Source: Cliona cf. orientalis (lineage: Eukaryota; Porifera; Demospongiae; Clionaida; Clionaidae). Taken from it: DNA of 64,000 bases. Below are positions 1 through 14,725 of this stretch, piece after piece (position 1 is the first letter of the stretch; every line of letters starts with the position of its first letter). Where the stretch lies: the NCBI GenBank assembly GCA_963930775.1, contig OZ005690.1, positions 10,504,411-10,568,410 of the forward strand, given 5' to 3'. A program made the translations under genes and the position numbers. A model generated the notes under the pieces. It saw only the letters and a list, made by a program, of their open reading frames with translations. It searched no databases and was not told where the DNA came from.

Positions 1-66
1 AATTTCATTCCTTCATTCTCTCCCAGGGTGTAGGCTTACCTCACGACCACCTTATGGTCAACAACA

Positions 67-397
67 TAGGCGGCGGAAACGGGGGGGCCGGGGGGGCCAT
101 GGCCCCCCCACTTTTTCAAGGTGGACACACCCACTTTTGCCTTGTGCTAAGCAAAAAACAATGAACTTGTCAATTTTGCCTGTTTACAATAGCCTTCCAT
201 CAGTTCTGAGTCAAAAACATGCTAGTTTCATAGCTGCTTTCCTTGAAATCGACTGTTTTTTGCCTGTTGTCCATCGTTGTTTCTTCATTTTCACGGACGT
301 GATACCGCTAATTAGTGGGCGTGGCTTAAAATTTTGCGCGCGCGCGGGATCGTTTCACTTCTTGGCCCCCTCACGTTTAATATGCTTCCGCCGCCTA
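67..397. mobile_element. MITE-like element with GC-rich terminal inverted repeats
   Basis: The left end TAGGCGGCGGAAAC is matched by the inverted right end GCTTCCGCCGCCTA, one mismatch over 14 bp. The interior is GC-rich, with runs of G and C near the left end, and has no convincing coding potential. This is the architecture of a non-autonomous DNA transposon. No clear target duplication beyond TA is visible. Confidence 0.6.
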
Positions 398-589
398 TGA
401 ACAAATATAATATGGTTGGCTTGCATAATATGTACGTCAGTTGAAACTTGAGAAAAAGTGGCCGCGTGCCCACAAGTATTCCAAAATTGAAAATCAGTTA
501 TAAAGCCTCATACAAAGTATACACTTCTAAATAGTGTCACGAATACTACTTTTTTAATACTATAGCTATCTAAGTACAGCAGTGTGCTA

Positions 590-1810
590 GCAGGTGTGTA
601 TATATACATGTACATGTACATGTACGTACATGCATGTGTACTGGTACAAGATTTCTTTGATATTTGTGTGATTTCGAAAACAGTCATTCACAGCAAATGA
701 GCTAGAACATTAAAAAAGCAACTTACGTAGTATGTACATACGGATGTAGCTACATGTACATGCTATATGCTACATGCATGACGCATAATTATATGCTTTC
801 ATAATGGTTGCTAATATAATAAGCTAATATACAGCATGAAACATCACGATGCACGATCGTCACAAACACATGTACATGTACATGTACACCTACATGTACA
901 TGTACATGTACATGCATCTGATGGTTTCATAATGGTCGTTAATAATTAAGATATTTGGTATTCACAGCATGAAAGTGCTAGCAATAAAGTGGTTTGAAGC
1001 GACGCTCGGGCGCCTGGATTATTAAAGTTAAGTAAGTGTGAACGCATGTACGTGACGTGCCTAACTAATTTTGAACATGTACGGTTAAACTCAATACCAC
1101 AAGGCACATGCACTTATTAATATATGTACATGTACGGGTACATGTACATGTATGTATAGCCAAGTTAAAAGATGTTACATTTGGCAGGAGCTGGGGTGGG
1201 ATGGGGGAGGAGAGAAAGAGATGGAGAAACGGAGGCGTACAATTCCAAAAAAAACTCGTTCAGACATCTTCGAATTAGTGCTAAGTACATCATTATAATA
1301 ATACATGTATGCATAATACATGTACATGTACATGTACACGTACACGTAGGCAGGTCCACATGTACGTACGTAAAATTTAATCTAATCTTGTCTACTTGCC
1401 ATGACCACTATTATTCACGTAGGCCGACCCACATATTAAGTAAACCTGATATTGTCTATTTGGCCACGAGTCCATTTTGAAACTGCATATACGACATTGT
1501 TTAAATTGCACACATCTCGATACACACACACATGGACTTGCGTGGGAAATAGGCATGACAAAAAAATTATTCTTAAGATTTGCACGATTTGATAATTTTA
1601 GATTCGTGTGGGCACGTACATGTACACAAAAAAACTAAAAGATGTTGCACAACTCAGAACTGGGGGAGGCTAGCTTGCTTGGCCAAAAACCAAATCGATC
1701 AAGAAATAATATTTTTGAAGAATCAGGCCATTCATGTTGCGGCAATGCATACGTACACACATGTACATGTATGTACATGTACGTAGGTGTACACATGTAC
1801 ATGTACAATG
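590..1810. repeat. Clusters of TGTACA / ACATGT short repeats
   Basis: At least five clusters of self-complementary TGTACA repeats lie near 600-650, 870-915, 1120-1150, 1315-1350 and 1755-1810, separated by ordinary AT-rich DNA. Short reading frames rich in HVHVHV or CTCTCT across them are translations of this repeat, not genes. No exon of the minus-strand gene was found here. It is either intron or DNA downstream of it. Confidence 0.75.
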
Positions 1811-1881
1811 CCGTGTAACAATTTGTCATATTTGCTTGAATATGCCAGCTACACTGTATAGCTACATTGTACATGCACATA

Positions 1882-2062
1882 TACCGTGCATCCTGGACAA
1901 GCGCCCACTCCCGGGTAAGCACCCATGTATCTCATTTCAAGGGGCCACTACAGCAGCTTCTATACAAATGTATAGAAGTTGTATCCCAGGTAAGTGCCCA
2001 TGCGGGCCAAAAACGCAAGGTATGTTTAACACCCATGGGCGCTTACCTGGGACACTACGGTA
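1882..2062. mobile_element. Small inverted-repeat element
   Basis: TACCGTGCATCCTGG at the left is mirrored by CCTGGGACACTACGGTA at the right. Internal blocks around GGGTAAGCACCCATG and CATGGGCGCTTACCTG are also inverted copies. There is no coding potential. It resembles a MITE of about 180 bp. Confidence 0.5.
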
Positions 2063-2836
2063 TTATTTCAAATGTACTCTTGTGATGATTTCTAAAGTAC
2101 TGTCATTACAGTAAGCACAGCAATGAATATGTAGCAACACGTCAAAAAGCACTTAATTTCGGGTTTGAACGCTAGCGTATAGCGGAGGAGGGTTGTCATG
2201 GAAACAGAGATCAAATAACCAAACATGCCATAAATTAGGTAAAAACTCTATTTCTGAAAAGGATACATTATACACGTAGTAACTCTAAACACTGACATAC
2301 ATCTACGTATGTGCCTTGTGAAACGTTAAAAACAGATAAAATTGTAATTATAGCAATAGGATAGTACGTAGTTAATACATGTATGTATTACTGGTGTATA
2401 TCATCTTTTTTAAAGACCACTATTATTGTATTATAGCAACCACCAGACATACCCACATTCAATATTTAGGTCAAACCCATCCTTGGAAAAAAATCCCCAG
2501 ATTTGAAGCAACTAACTGCCAACTAACTTTACAACTTATAAATGCAGAGCTTAGGCAGTTTTAAAAAAGTTCAAAGAAAGTTGAACTTAATAAACTGCCG
2601 TTTTTGCCAAACTTCAAAGGTTCAGATCAGGCAATAAAGCTACGACAGGAAATGTTATTTTAACACTCTCATCTTTCCTTGACGATATCAAAATGAATTC
2701 AATGGTCAAAAGGCCCCCCCCCCCACTGTATTATGTATTTATAAACTAGCATGTCCATGCAAGATTATGCTTTGATAGACTTTGCCTACATTTCGTCTAC
2801 ATTGTGTATTACTAAGTGTGTTAATTTAAATCTGAC

Positions 2837-2933
2837 CTTTGCCACAAGGTAGATGAACTCGGAGTCTTTGGTGTTCTTCTCAATGATGGCACCAAATGGA
2901 TACTGATGGAGGGAGAGAGAGGGAGGAAGGGGG

Positions 2934-2978
<45 letters not shown>

Positions 2979-5900
2979 AGGGAGAGAGAGAGAGAGAGAG
3001 GGAGAAGAGAGAAAGAAAACATGAAGAAGCTTAAGAGCCTTGAAAACACAATATCCACAGACTAGAGTACCTGATTTCTTTTGCTGACGAGGCAAAGATC
3101 GTTCAGCGCTTTCTCTGGCCAGTCTTTGAAAAGCTCAGTGAACCTGTAATCAGCAAAAAAAAAAAAAAAAAAAAAAAATCAACATGTGATACATACATGC
3201 ATGATAGTCCAGGCATATATAGTCTAATATAAATGGAGGCCTTAATTCACATTCATTCATTCATTCAGATAGCAGCCCAACAGTACTAGAGCACCACAGA
3301 CCCTCTGCCCATATAATATATACATGTATCTGTGTTAATGGAGCCTAAACTACATGTATACCAGACCCTTCCATATTATATACATTCCTGGACCAACTGA
3401 ATATACAGTAGGTAAAGGTCGTCAGAGAATGGGACAGTAACTGTTATAATATGTACACGTACATGTATGTAGAGACACACACCTCATATTTTCGAGAGTG
3501 AGGTTGTACTCTCTATTTATCTCCTCCGGGAATATCCTGAAGCAGGTGGGCGGGTCCACCACCAGTACCTCAATGTTCTCCCGGGCTATGATGTTGGCAG
3601 TGCGGGGCACCTTATGGATAACGGCAATCTCCTGTAATATGCGATACGGTACAATAAATTATTATTATGCACAAATATACAGTATGGTACAAATTTTTCA
3701 TAACTGCAACGATTGAGGTGCTGGCATCAATTGATGTGGCTTGTAGACTGTGTGCATGCACATATTATATTGACGACCCTTACCATATACAACATTAGTA
3801 GCTACTTGTAGGGACGTGGTCAAGTGTTTCAGATATAAGTATGGTGCATTTTTTTCATAACTACAACTCTCCCCCCCTCCCCCCTCTCACTTCCTTTCAT
3901 ATTGCATTTGGATGAAAATTTTCGCCAATTTCACCACCTGCTCTGATTGGTGAAACTTTTACCCCACTAAACAAGAAGGGTGGCGCTGCCAAGAAAGACA
4001 GTGAGAGTGGCAGTAGTACAGGTAGCGAAGCCTCAGACTTGAGTGACCAATCAGATCACAGTATTTGTTACAACTATACGGTAATGTAGGTATAGTAGGT
4101 ATCGTATTTTGGGTTATTTCCATTCAAAAATTATTCAAATTTTAAATTTCATGTAAAGTAATTTTTGTACGCGGTGACCCCTTACCGTATACATTAACGT
4201 TATGAATACGCATGCGTTTACATTTCGTATTTCTAATTTTTGTTTGTGTTATGACATACGAAAATAAAACGATGACGGAAATAACCAAAAATACGGTATT
4301 GTAGGTATTGTAAGGTATTGTAAGGTATTGTAGGGTAAAGTAGGTCAGGAATCTGATTGGTCAGTTGGTGGTCCACTATTTCATTTCGCTTGTCATAGTC
4401 TCGGGCCTCTGAGTGATCAATCGGATCACAGTATTTGTTACAACTATACAGTAATGCAGGTATTGTAGGTATTGTAGGGTATTGTAAGGTATTGTAGGGT
4501 AAAATAGGTCAGGAATCTGATTGGTCAGTTGGAGGTCCACTATTTCACTTTGCTTGCCACAGCCTCAGGCCTCTGAGTGACCAATTGGATCACAGTATTT
4601 GTTACAACTATACAGTAATGCAGGTATTGTAGGTATTGTAAGGTATTATAGGGTAAAGTAAGTTAGGAATCTGATTAGTCAGTTGGAGGTCCTGTATTTA
4701 TTCATTTAGGATAAGCTAACAGCATGCTGTAGTGCCAGTTAGTATAGTGCACATACGCAGATGAAAGCAGCAAAGAACTTTGAATTTATGCTATTAAGGT
4801 GTAGACCACACCCCTCACTGCAGGCCAAGAGCAGCTGCTCAAGCTCACCGTGCAATGGCGATGTTCGAGCGGAGTGAGAACGTCAAATCTACCACCAGAC
4901 CATGACAAAGAGCAGATATCGCCTCTAGCTTTGCTTGAAGCTCGGTGGGCCTTTCGAAATGCGCGGCACTTGCGCCGCTCACTCGAGCTCGAAAATGCAT
5001 CTCTATGGCCCCTAGGCCCTGGCAACCTTGTTTGTGCACACGGCACAATAATTCTGACCAATCGTGAGTCTTCTAAACTTGTAGGAGAGCACAATAATAC
5101 TTTCGTTGTATAATATAGTATTATGATTGCATGGAGGATATGGGACCTTTTAATTACTGCATTGGCGAAATACAATACAATTTTATCCAGTCCCTGCAAT
5201 ATAAAGGTTACCGAGTTTGGCTAAATTTGTTACCCAGCGAAAATTTTACAGTAATTAATACTATGCTACAAATTGCATCTCCACTGCACTAATAGACTCA
5301 CCCCAAACACTGTTCCCTTGCCCAGCACGGCCGCGGTACGGTAGTACTTCTTTCCGTTCTCCGAATCATTCTCCTCAATGTTGACAAACACAGAGCCAGA
5401 GAAGAGGAGGTATGTGAACTGAGAGAGATGTCCGGTACGAATCAGCACTCGCTGCTTCTCATACCTGCATTGGATAAATTAGCTTTAGTAGAAATTTCAT
5501 TGTAATGTGTTAATAATACACAATGTAATTATAGTTGATCACTCCTCCTTTTTTTTTTTAATTGCATTGGCAATTATTGGTGAGTGCAAATAATCATTTG
5601 GAGGGATGAAATATATCCTCCACTCGTTCGTCCTCTTATCATCTCTCTCTCTCTCTCTCCCTCCCCCTCTCTCCCTTTCTCTCTCACTCTCTCTCTCTCG
5701 CTCTCCCCCCCCCCTCCCTACCATGTACCCCTATAAAATATGTGAATATAATAATACTATTACCTGTTATAGGTGCAGTGCCTCTCTCTCCCTCCCTCAC
5801 CCTTTCTCTTTCTCATTCTCCCCACCACCCCCACCCCCCCCCCCCCACCCATAAAAATGTGAACATAATATTATTACCTGTGATAGGAGCAGTGCCTGCA

Positions 5901-8900
5901 CAGGTCACAGATCCTGTCCATCTGGATGCCATCCTTGAAGAACTTCATAGCCTTGAGCATGGTGGCAAGGTGATGGATGTCTTTCGAGTTCCGCTCACTG
6001 GGAGGGAGAGCAAGCATACGCCTAGCCCATGGTGGCATATGAACCTGCAGGAACAGAGACGAGCTATATAGTGTATATGTACCGTATAGTGGGAAATTTT
6101 AGAGGGGTTCACAGAAAGCCAGTCTTCAAAGTTTTCACAGTTTAATTTTGGTGGACGCATGTACGCACTCATGTCCATTAGGCGTGACAAACTAAATTCA
6201 CAGTTTATCGTCACAAAGATTTCGATTTTGCATGCGGGCGGGCGGTCATTTTTCATATTTCAAACCAGTAGAGAGTGCTGGAAAGCTATGCTCGAACCTC
6301 GAAATCGCCGAGGCCCCGCCCTCTAATTAACGCGATCGGTGGGTGGGGCTCAAAGTGCCATATGTTTACTGTATTGAATATGAAATCTGAAAAATTTTGA
6401 GAAAATCTGAAAATCCATGCGGGCGGTGACGATAAACAGCGAATTCAGTTTGCCCCGCCTTATATACTGTACAATCGTGCTTATTTCACGGGTCTGATTT
6501 TCGTGGACAGTAGCTTATCCGCGAAAATTTCCCGCTATATGGTATCAAGAGTATATACTCTTGACGGTATGTATGTATGCATGTACATACATATGTACAT
6601 ATTGAAGTGTGTGTGTGCAAAACAACACAGCCCAAACAACAATTGGTAAAGGTCGTCAACGTCTACATGTACAAGCACGTGTGCGGATTTTTTTTACACT
6701 TTAATAAACCCGAGTCTATGGTACGAAAATTTGACAGAAACAGACTTACAATGAACTACGGCGCCAAAGATATGACAGACCATAGCTCAGTATGCAGATA
6801 TCCACGAGTGCAGCCATCACAGTGCAGTGTCCAGCAGCTGTTTTTCTTAGAATGGAACCAAACCATGGCCAACATAAATCGGAACGGAACGCGGACAACG
6901 CAAAAGCATCTAACGACCTTTACCATATTGTGCAATGATGTGCAGCTATTTAATATGTACTACAGATGTTTGGATAACTCACAACATTAGTTGCTGCAAA
7001 GTTGGTTTTGTTGAAAACAAGTTTCTCTGAGGAAAACGCTGCCTCCCTACTGTAGTAGTTCAGCTGGAAAGGAAAATTATTGTGAGTGCAACAGTATCAG
7101 TGATACATACAATAATAGTTATCTGATAGTATTAAATTGGGGTGCATGAGATGCATGGTTGAATGCACCCCAATTACTATCAGATAACTATTTTGTTGGT
7201 AGTTGACCTCTGTTCATCATCCAACCCCTTCCCATAGCCACAGTAACTTGCATTGCAATATTTGGATACCTGTTCAATAGTCTGCTGTTGGTCAACGTTT
7301 CTTGAATAATGTTTCAGCGATAGCTCTAGTCTCACCATAAATCTTATCATCCTCAGAGCATAGCGAAACTTGGCCATTAGCTGCATTTACATGGGACATC
7401 AAACAACGAAAATCAATAAAACGTAATTATAATGCAGTGACCTATTGCGATTTAATAGACCTAGCTAGCTATCAAATACGATAATATTATCATGGAGATG
7501 TTTCATTTCACCATTTCTCCAAACCTGATGAACTGTAATAAATTCATTCCAAGTAGCTATATACCTAAATCTTAAGCTAACACAGATCTAGATCATTATT
7601 CAGCAAATTTTGTTACCTCTTCTTTTGAAAATCGTCTTTTGCTCTCCTGCATCTGCATCAGCTGTCTTCTAGTGAAGGAACGATTCAGCGAAGCTCTGCT
7701 CAGGGAACGAGAGAAAGGGTTGGGTGAGAAAACTCTCCGGCTTGATGATCGACTTAAGGAAGTCCCTGGGGATAATGCTTTCTGGCGATGAAGCCTCCGA
7801 CTCTGGCTCTCGATAATACTGAAGTTACTTCCAGTGCTGGCTACAGACTCGCTATTAAAAAAGGACAGAATTAAAATTTATTAAGATCATAGCCATGGCA
7901 ATAATTCCCCTCCAGGGAAATTTTTAGACACGTACTAGAAGTGTTCCCCCAGGAAATGGTTTTAGGTAGACATTCACAAGTCTATTATCCTTACAATACA
8001 AGTACTGATATAAGTTTCTCTATCTTGCTAATGAATTGGGGCTACATGCATATAGCTAGATAAACTATATGTAGTGACCTGACCTATTAAATCAGCTACA
8101 TTCATTTGATTCAAATTCTTCTAATCTTACCCATCTGAGCTCATAGCGGAGTTAAAGCCACTACTTGCATCAGGTGTTGTCAACAGCTCGATTGATTGTC
8201 CCAGCGTAAGGCCGGTTTTTTGCCGTGTCATTCTTCTTTCTAAAACCCCGGCCCCCCCGTGCTTCCTTTCAGATTGAAAATCCGGTAAACTGCAGATGGA
8301 GTCGGAATTTCTGTGGCGTCTCCTTTGTGCCTGAAGTGACCGTAACGTGTCATATCTATGAAGCGAGGAGCCTCGCCATTTGCCACCACATGGAGATGAT
8401 GTGATGTTTCTGTTGCTTATCCGAGGTAAAAGTGGAGATTTTAGAGGTGGTAGAACTGAAGGAGAGTAAGGCTCGTTGTCGTCCTGATAATAACTTGGAT
8501 CTCGACTGAGTTTGGACTCGCTGGATTTTGTCTTCGTCAGAGTGGTGGGTCGAACATCAGGGATACCACAACTAATGGCTCGATCGTCTGGGATGGGTGT
8601 TAGTGGACACACTTGTCCATCGATACTAGAGTGAGATCGAAGATGAAATAAAAGGTGACTACTGTTTAAGTTATTGTTATCAGCACCACGTGGTTTCAAT
8701 TGGGAGGGACCCCAGTCATCATGGAAATTTGCTGTTGATGATTGAGAGGGGCTCCTATCGTTACGGGAATGTGGTTTCAATAACTGGGAGGGACTCCTGT
8801 CATCATGGGAATGTGGTTTCAATAATTGAGAGGGACTGCTTTCATTAAGAGTAGGAAGATTTGATTGCTGGGGGCTCCTATCATCACGGCGATGAGGTAT

Positions 8901-9728
8901 CAGCTGCGAGGAACTCTTTTCATTTTCGGAATCTGGAGCCCTGTCATCATTGGAATCAGTTTTCAATTGAGGGGGACCCCTATCATCATTTGAATGCTCT
9001 TCTACCAATTGAGAAGGATCATTGGAATCAGTTTTTAATTGAGGGGGACTCTTGCTGTCAATAGTGGAAAGCGATTTCATTAATATACGGTGGCAGCTCC
9101 TATCATAGAAAGATTCCTCTTTCTCTAATCGAGAGTGATTTGTGTTATAGAAGGATCTGAGTTTCAATTGAGGGGGATTCTTGTTTTCAATGGAGGAGTA
9201 GGATTTCACTAATTTACGGTGGTGATTCTTGTTGTCGTTTGAATGTGTTTTTAAATTGGAGGAACTACTGTCATCATGGGAATCTGATTTCAACGTCGAA
9301 GGACTCATCTCCACGTCCAATTCAACATTCGAATTGTTGTCATTATCAGAGGGCAGTGGCTTTTGTTGCAATGCGCTTCCACTATCTTCCTGTTTGAATT
9401 GACCTTCTGTACCACTAATGTCATCCTTGGAATCGCGGTGAAGATTTGACTTTGAGAGATTACGATCGTCATCATCAACTTCAACTTGCGAGTGACTCTT
9501 ATCTTCGCTATCCTCCACAAGAGGGCTAAGGCACCATTCACGATTTGCCACTTTGTCAGTTGTCGGTAGATCCAGGCTCGGCATTGAAAATTCCTTCATC
9601 AGTTTTCCGCGTAAGACTTTGGAGTCGATTCGCCAAAGAGCTGGTTTAGCTGTCTTCGCTTCTAGTTCAATGCCTGGTAGCTCGAGCTGTGTGCTCTTTC
9701 TTCTTTCAATTTTCTTATTTGCTGCCAT
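2837..9728 (-). CDS. CNBD2-like cyclic nucleotide-binding domain protein, 3' end beyond window
   Basis: Nine exons join in frame through GT-AG introns: 9728-8131, 7851-7617, 7380-7270, 7063-6983, 6044-5878, 5464-5302, 3631-3483, 3143-3071 and 2902-2837. They give at least 881 residues. Residues 1-610 are a low-complexity, Ser/Asp/His/Arg-rich region with degenerate DDRSPSQL-type repeats. A basic helical stretch (about 612-650) and the PPWARRML...LPPSER block follow. A cyclic-nucleotide-binding domain spans about 700-835: RTGHLSQFTYLLFSGSVFV, then the phosphate-binding cassette FGE (784-786) and PRTA (794-797). The Glu and Arg that normally contact the ribose and phosphate are both present, so ligand binding is plausible. 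A second such domain begins at YPFGAIIE and leaves the window. The order of blocks resembles animal CNBD2, described in sperm function; that family assignment is from memory. The first ATG of the large exon is taken as the start. The first coding exon alone supplies over half of the visible protein. Confidence 0.78.
2911..3017. repeat. (GA)n purine microsatellite in intron
   Basis: This is an almost pure GA/GGA tract just upstream (on the minus strand) of the acceptor of the exon at 2902. On the coding strand it supplies the polypyrimidine tract before that acceptor. SLSLSL reading frames here are artefacts of the repeat. Confidence 0.8.
3411..3784. promoter_or_regulatory. Inverted pair of a recurring 14-bp motif flanking an exon
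   Basis: GGTAAAGGTCGTCA at 3411-3424 and TGACGACCCTTACC at 3771-3784 lie on opposite strands either side of the cyclic-nucleotide-cassette exon. The same motif recurs elsewhere in the window. Its function is unknown; a protein-binding site or a transposon remnant are both possible. Confidence 0.4.
4030..4700. repeat. Minisatellite of about 165 bp in an intron
   Basis: Three imperfect copies begin at GAGTGACCAATCAGATCACA (about 4040), at about 4411 and at about 4575. Each contains short GGTATTGTA repeats and a block around TCTGATTGGTCAGTTGG. The array sits in the 1.67-kb intron that interrupts the cyclic-nucleotide-binding domain. The first copy is interrupted by a MITE. Confidence 0.75.
4102..4296. 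mobile_element. TA-flanked MITE nested in the minisatellite
   Basis: The ends TCGTATTTTGGGTTATTTCC and GGAAATAACCAAAAATACGG are inverted repeats, flanked on both sides by TA. The disrupted repeat unit resumes after the element, so this is a clean insertion. A TA target suggests a Tc1/mariner-type non-autonomous element. Confidence 0.65.
5636..5850. repeat. CT/TC microsatellites and C tract in intron
   Basis: Two pyrimidine-rich simple-sequence tracts (about 5641-5715 and 5780-5850, the second ending in a C run) fill the short intron between the exons at 5464 and 5878. No gene is encoded here. Confidence 0.8.
6080..6544. mobile_element. MITE-like element in intron
   Basis: The left end TACCGTATAGTGGGAAATTTT and right end AAAATTTCCCGCTATATGGTA are inverted repeats with few mismatches. 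The interior includes further partial inverted matches (GCGGGCGG, CGATAAAC). It is non-coding and lies in the intron upstream of the PPWARRML exon. Confidence 0.6.
6645..6924. promoter_or_regulatory. Second inverted pair of the 14-bp motif
   Basis: GGTAAAGGTCGTCA (6645-6658) faces TAACGACCTTTACC (6911-6924) about 250 bp away, the same convergent arrangement as at 3.4-3.8 kb. The DNA between is open in one frame, but I see no splice sites, domain or homology supporting a gene. Confidence 0.4.
7115..7191. repeat. Short near-perfect palindrome
   Basis: TAGTTATCTGATAGT plus TTGGGGTGCAT is mirrored by ATGCACCCCAA plus ACTATCAGATAACTA around a loop of about 15 bp. It could form a hairpin of about 30 bp in intronic DNA. 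It resembles a solo foldback of a small transposon. Confidence 0.65.
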
Positions 9729-10581
9729 TTTCAGCTATACAGCAAGTAAGATGATTTAGTGCTGAGATATACTGGTATTGGGAAGATAATGCTTAACTTG
9801 GCGCAGCACTAAATGACACAAGGTACGTACTTGTATATGTATTTCCATGGCAACGTTGTGCACATACGAAGGTGTAAATTACTTGCACATTTTTACCTAC
9901 CATTGACAAGTGATTTAGCACTTGTGCTTAACCTGTCACTATTAAGTGCTAATTATGTTATTAGCAGTTACATAACTAATAATAATATATAGTACTCATG
10001 TACTATACTGTGACGTCCTATGTACCTAACGCTTATGTCACGGTCAGCCTCGGACTAATGAGTGCAGTATCCAGTGAGTGCATGAGACATGGAGAAAAGT
10101 GTCCAAAGCTCAAGTTTGTAAGGTAATTACCCCTATACTGGTAATGCTTCCTAGTAGTCCACTAGGATCTTGGCCTATAATAATATATTATTATACTAGA
10201 TCGGATGATAATGTTTGTATCATTGATGACCTTCAAGTCTGCTTCTGTGCATGTGCAAAACTTCTAGAATTCATGATCTAATCTGCTCAAACCAGTTTTA
10301 ACAATATTAATTTAATCGTACCTGAACTTACCCTAGTGCCCTCCATGGCCAGTAAGTACTGTGACAGTTCAGTGGCTCACTGCTGCAGTGATCTAATAAG
10401 TAAATGAGATCATGATAGAGACACTCTATAGAACCATAAAAGCAGCTAAGCACAGCCTCAAAAAGCATATTATAGTATCTCCACTGACCTGTGTGAGCAT
10501 TAATTTTGCTGGATATTCGTGTGGAACGTAGCTACTACTTTAGAAAAAAAAGTGATTTTTATCTGAATTAAATATTCAAAC
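9729..10581. promoter_or_regulatory. Divergent intergenic region between CNBD2-like and VEGF-like genes
   Basis: About 850 bp separate two start codons pointing away from each other. It contains GTGACGTCC, a CRE-like core, near 10011 and a TATA-like CATAAAAG near 10435, about 145 bp before the VEGF-like ATG. No other gene is seen. A shared or adjacent promoter is likely from the layout but is not proved. Confidence 0.4.
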
Positions 10582-13771
<3,190 letters not shown>

Positions 13772-14580
13772 GGTCGCCATTGTACGTGTATATAAATGAA
13801 ATGGCTATCTAGCTGATAATAATAATTTGGCTGACTCTATAATTATGCTTGCAAACTACCAGTAGTCAGAGCATAGAGAGGTATACTATTATAATTATAT
13901 ATAGTGCCTCATAATCTGTGTGAGTAACATTAATTAAGCTGTACGTTGTATAAAGCTATTATTATCCTGATTACATTTTAAATTGATAAAGCCTTCTCCA
14001 GCTACTTTGAGGAAAGTGAGGGATAATTAAAACAGAATCGATACGTATACTGCAGCATGCATTATGACATTGTAACTACTATGAACTGATAGTTAATTAC
14101 TTGCTCGTATAATATAATATCATGTGCAATATTATTGATGATGTGTTTTTCACACTCTGCAACGTTTAGTTATTAACTAATTAATGTAGTAATTAAAATA
14201 AAACAATCACTTATAGGGGAACTACTATTGAACAGTATTAAGTGCATTATGGGACTGTTGCACACTTTATCTTTCATTGAGGCGATTAGCAAAACATTAA
14301 TTAGCTTTTCAAAAATAATTATGGATAAAATCGTCATGAAATATAATAAGCAATACCATTATTATCATGCACATACTATACCTGACATTGTGATGGTGAT
14401 GTTTTGATTTTGATGCTGAGTAATTATTAACAGTTATTGTTAGCATGTCTAAGATACATGACAGTTATTGTTAGCATGTCTAAGATATATATATCTAGTA
14501 ATAATTACTAGAATCTAGTAGACATGTTAACAATAACTGTTAATAATTAATAATCCTGCTGTTATGTAACTTTACTCTAA
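13772..14580 (+). promoter_or_regulatory. Conserved 5' flank of A genes (first copy)
   Basis: From just after the VEGF-like stop codon to the A1 promoter, this 0.8-kb non-coding block recurs upstream of most A copies. Shared segments include the ATGAAATGGCTATCTAGCT start, a block near CACTCTGCAACGTTTAGTTA, and ATTATTAACAGTTATTGTTA near 14430. A hairpin between about 14425 and 14550 repeats that last block in both orientations. A possible AATAAA for the VEGF-like transcript is at 14197-14202. Confidence 0.55.
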
Positions 14581-14604
14581 CACGTCACTGCACTTGTTAT
14601 ATAA
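14581..14604 (+). promoter_or_regulatory. A1 core promoter: CRE-like site and TATA box
   Basis: CACGTCAC (14581-14588) lies 10 bp before TATATAA (14598-14604), with the conserved GATTCTGCAGCTC block just downstream. The ATG is about 120 bp further on. In other copies the CRE-like site is in the opposite orientation (GTGACGTG). Confidence 0.6.
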
Positions 14605-14725
14605 GAGCAGGATTCTGCAGCTCTGATTGTATACATTAATAATTATTAAATTTTTAGCCAGCTCACTAGCTACAACTGTAATTGTTTTATATACCTATCC
14701 CAGGAACAATTAAGTTTTCTTGAAT

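Noticed and set aside
1165-2114. Several short frames rich in HVHV, TCTC or YMYM
   Set aside because: They come from TGTACA/ACATGT repeats and show no protein-like features.
6577-6990. Open plus-strand frame of 137 codons in the CNBD2-like intron
   Set aside because: It has no domain or splice support, and its end overlaps the minus-strand exon at 6983-7063.
14720-14725. A start slightly upstream of the A1 ATG at a TTG codon (also seen for A4, A7 and gag)
   Set aside because: Non-ATG initiation is not expected here. The ATG gives the same signal peptide as the sister copies.
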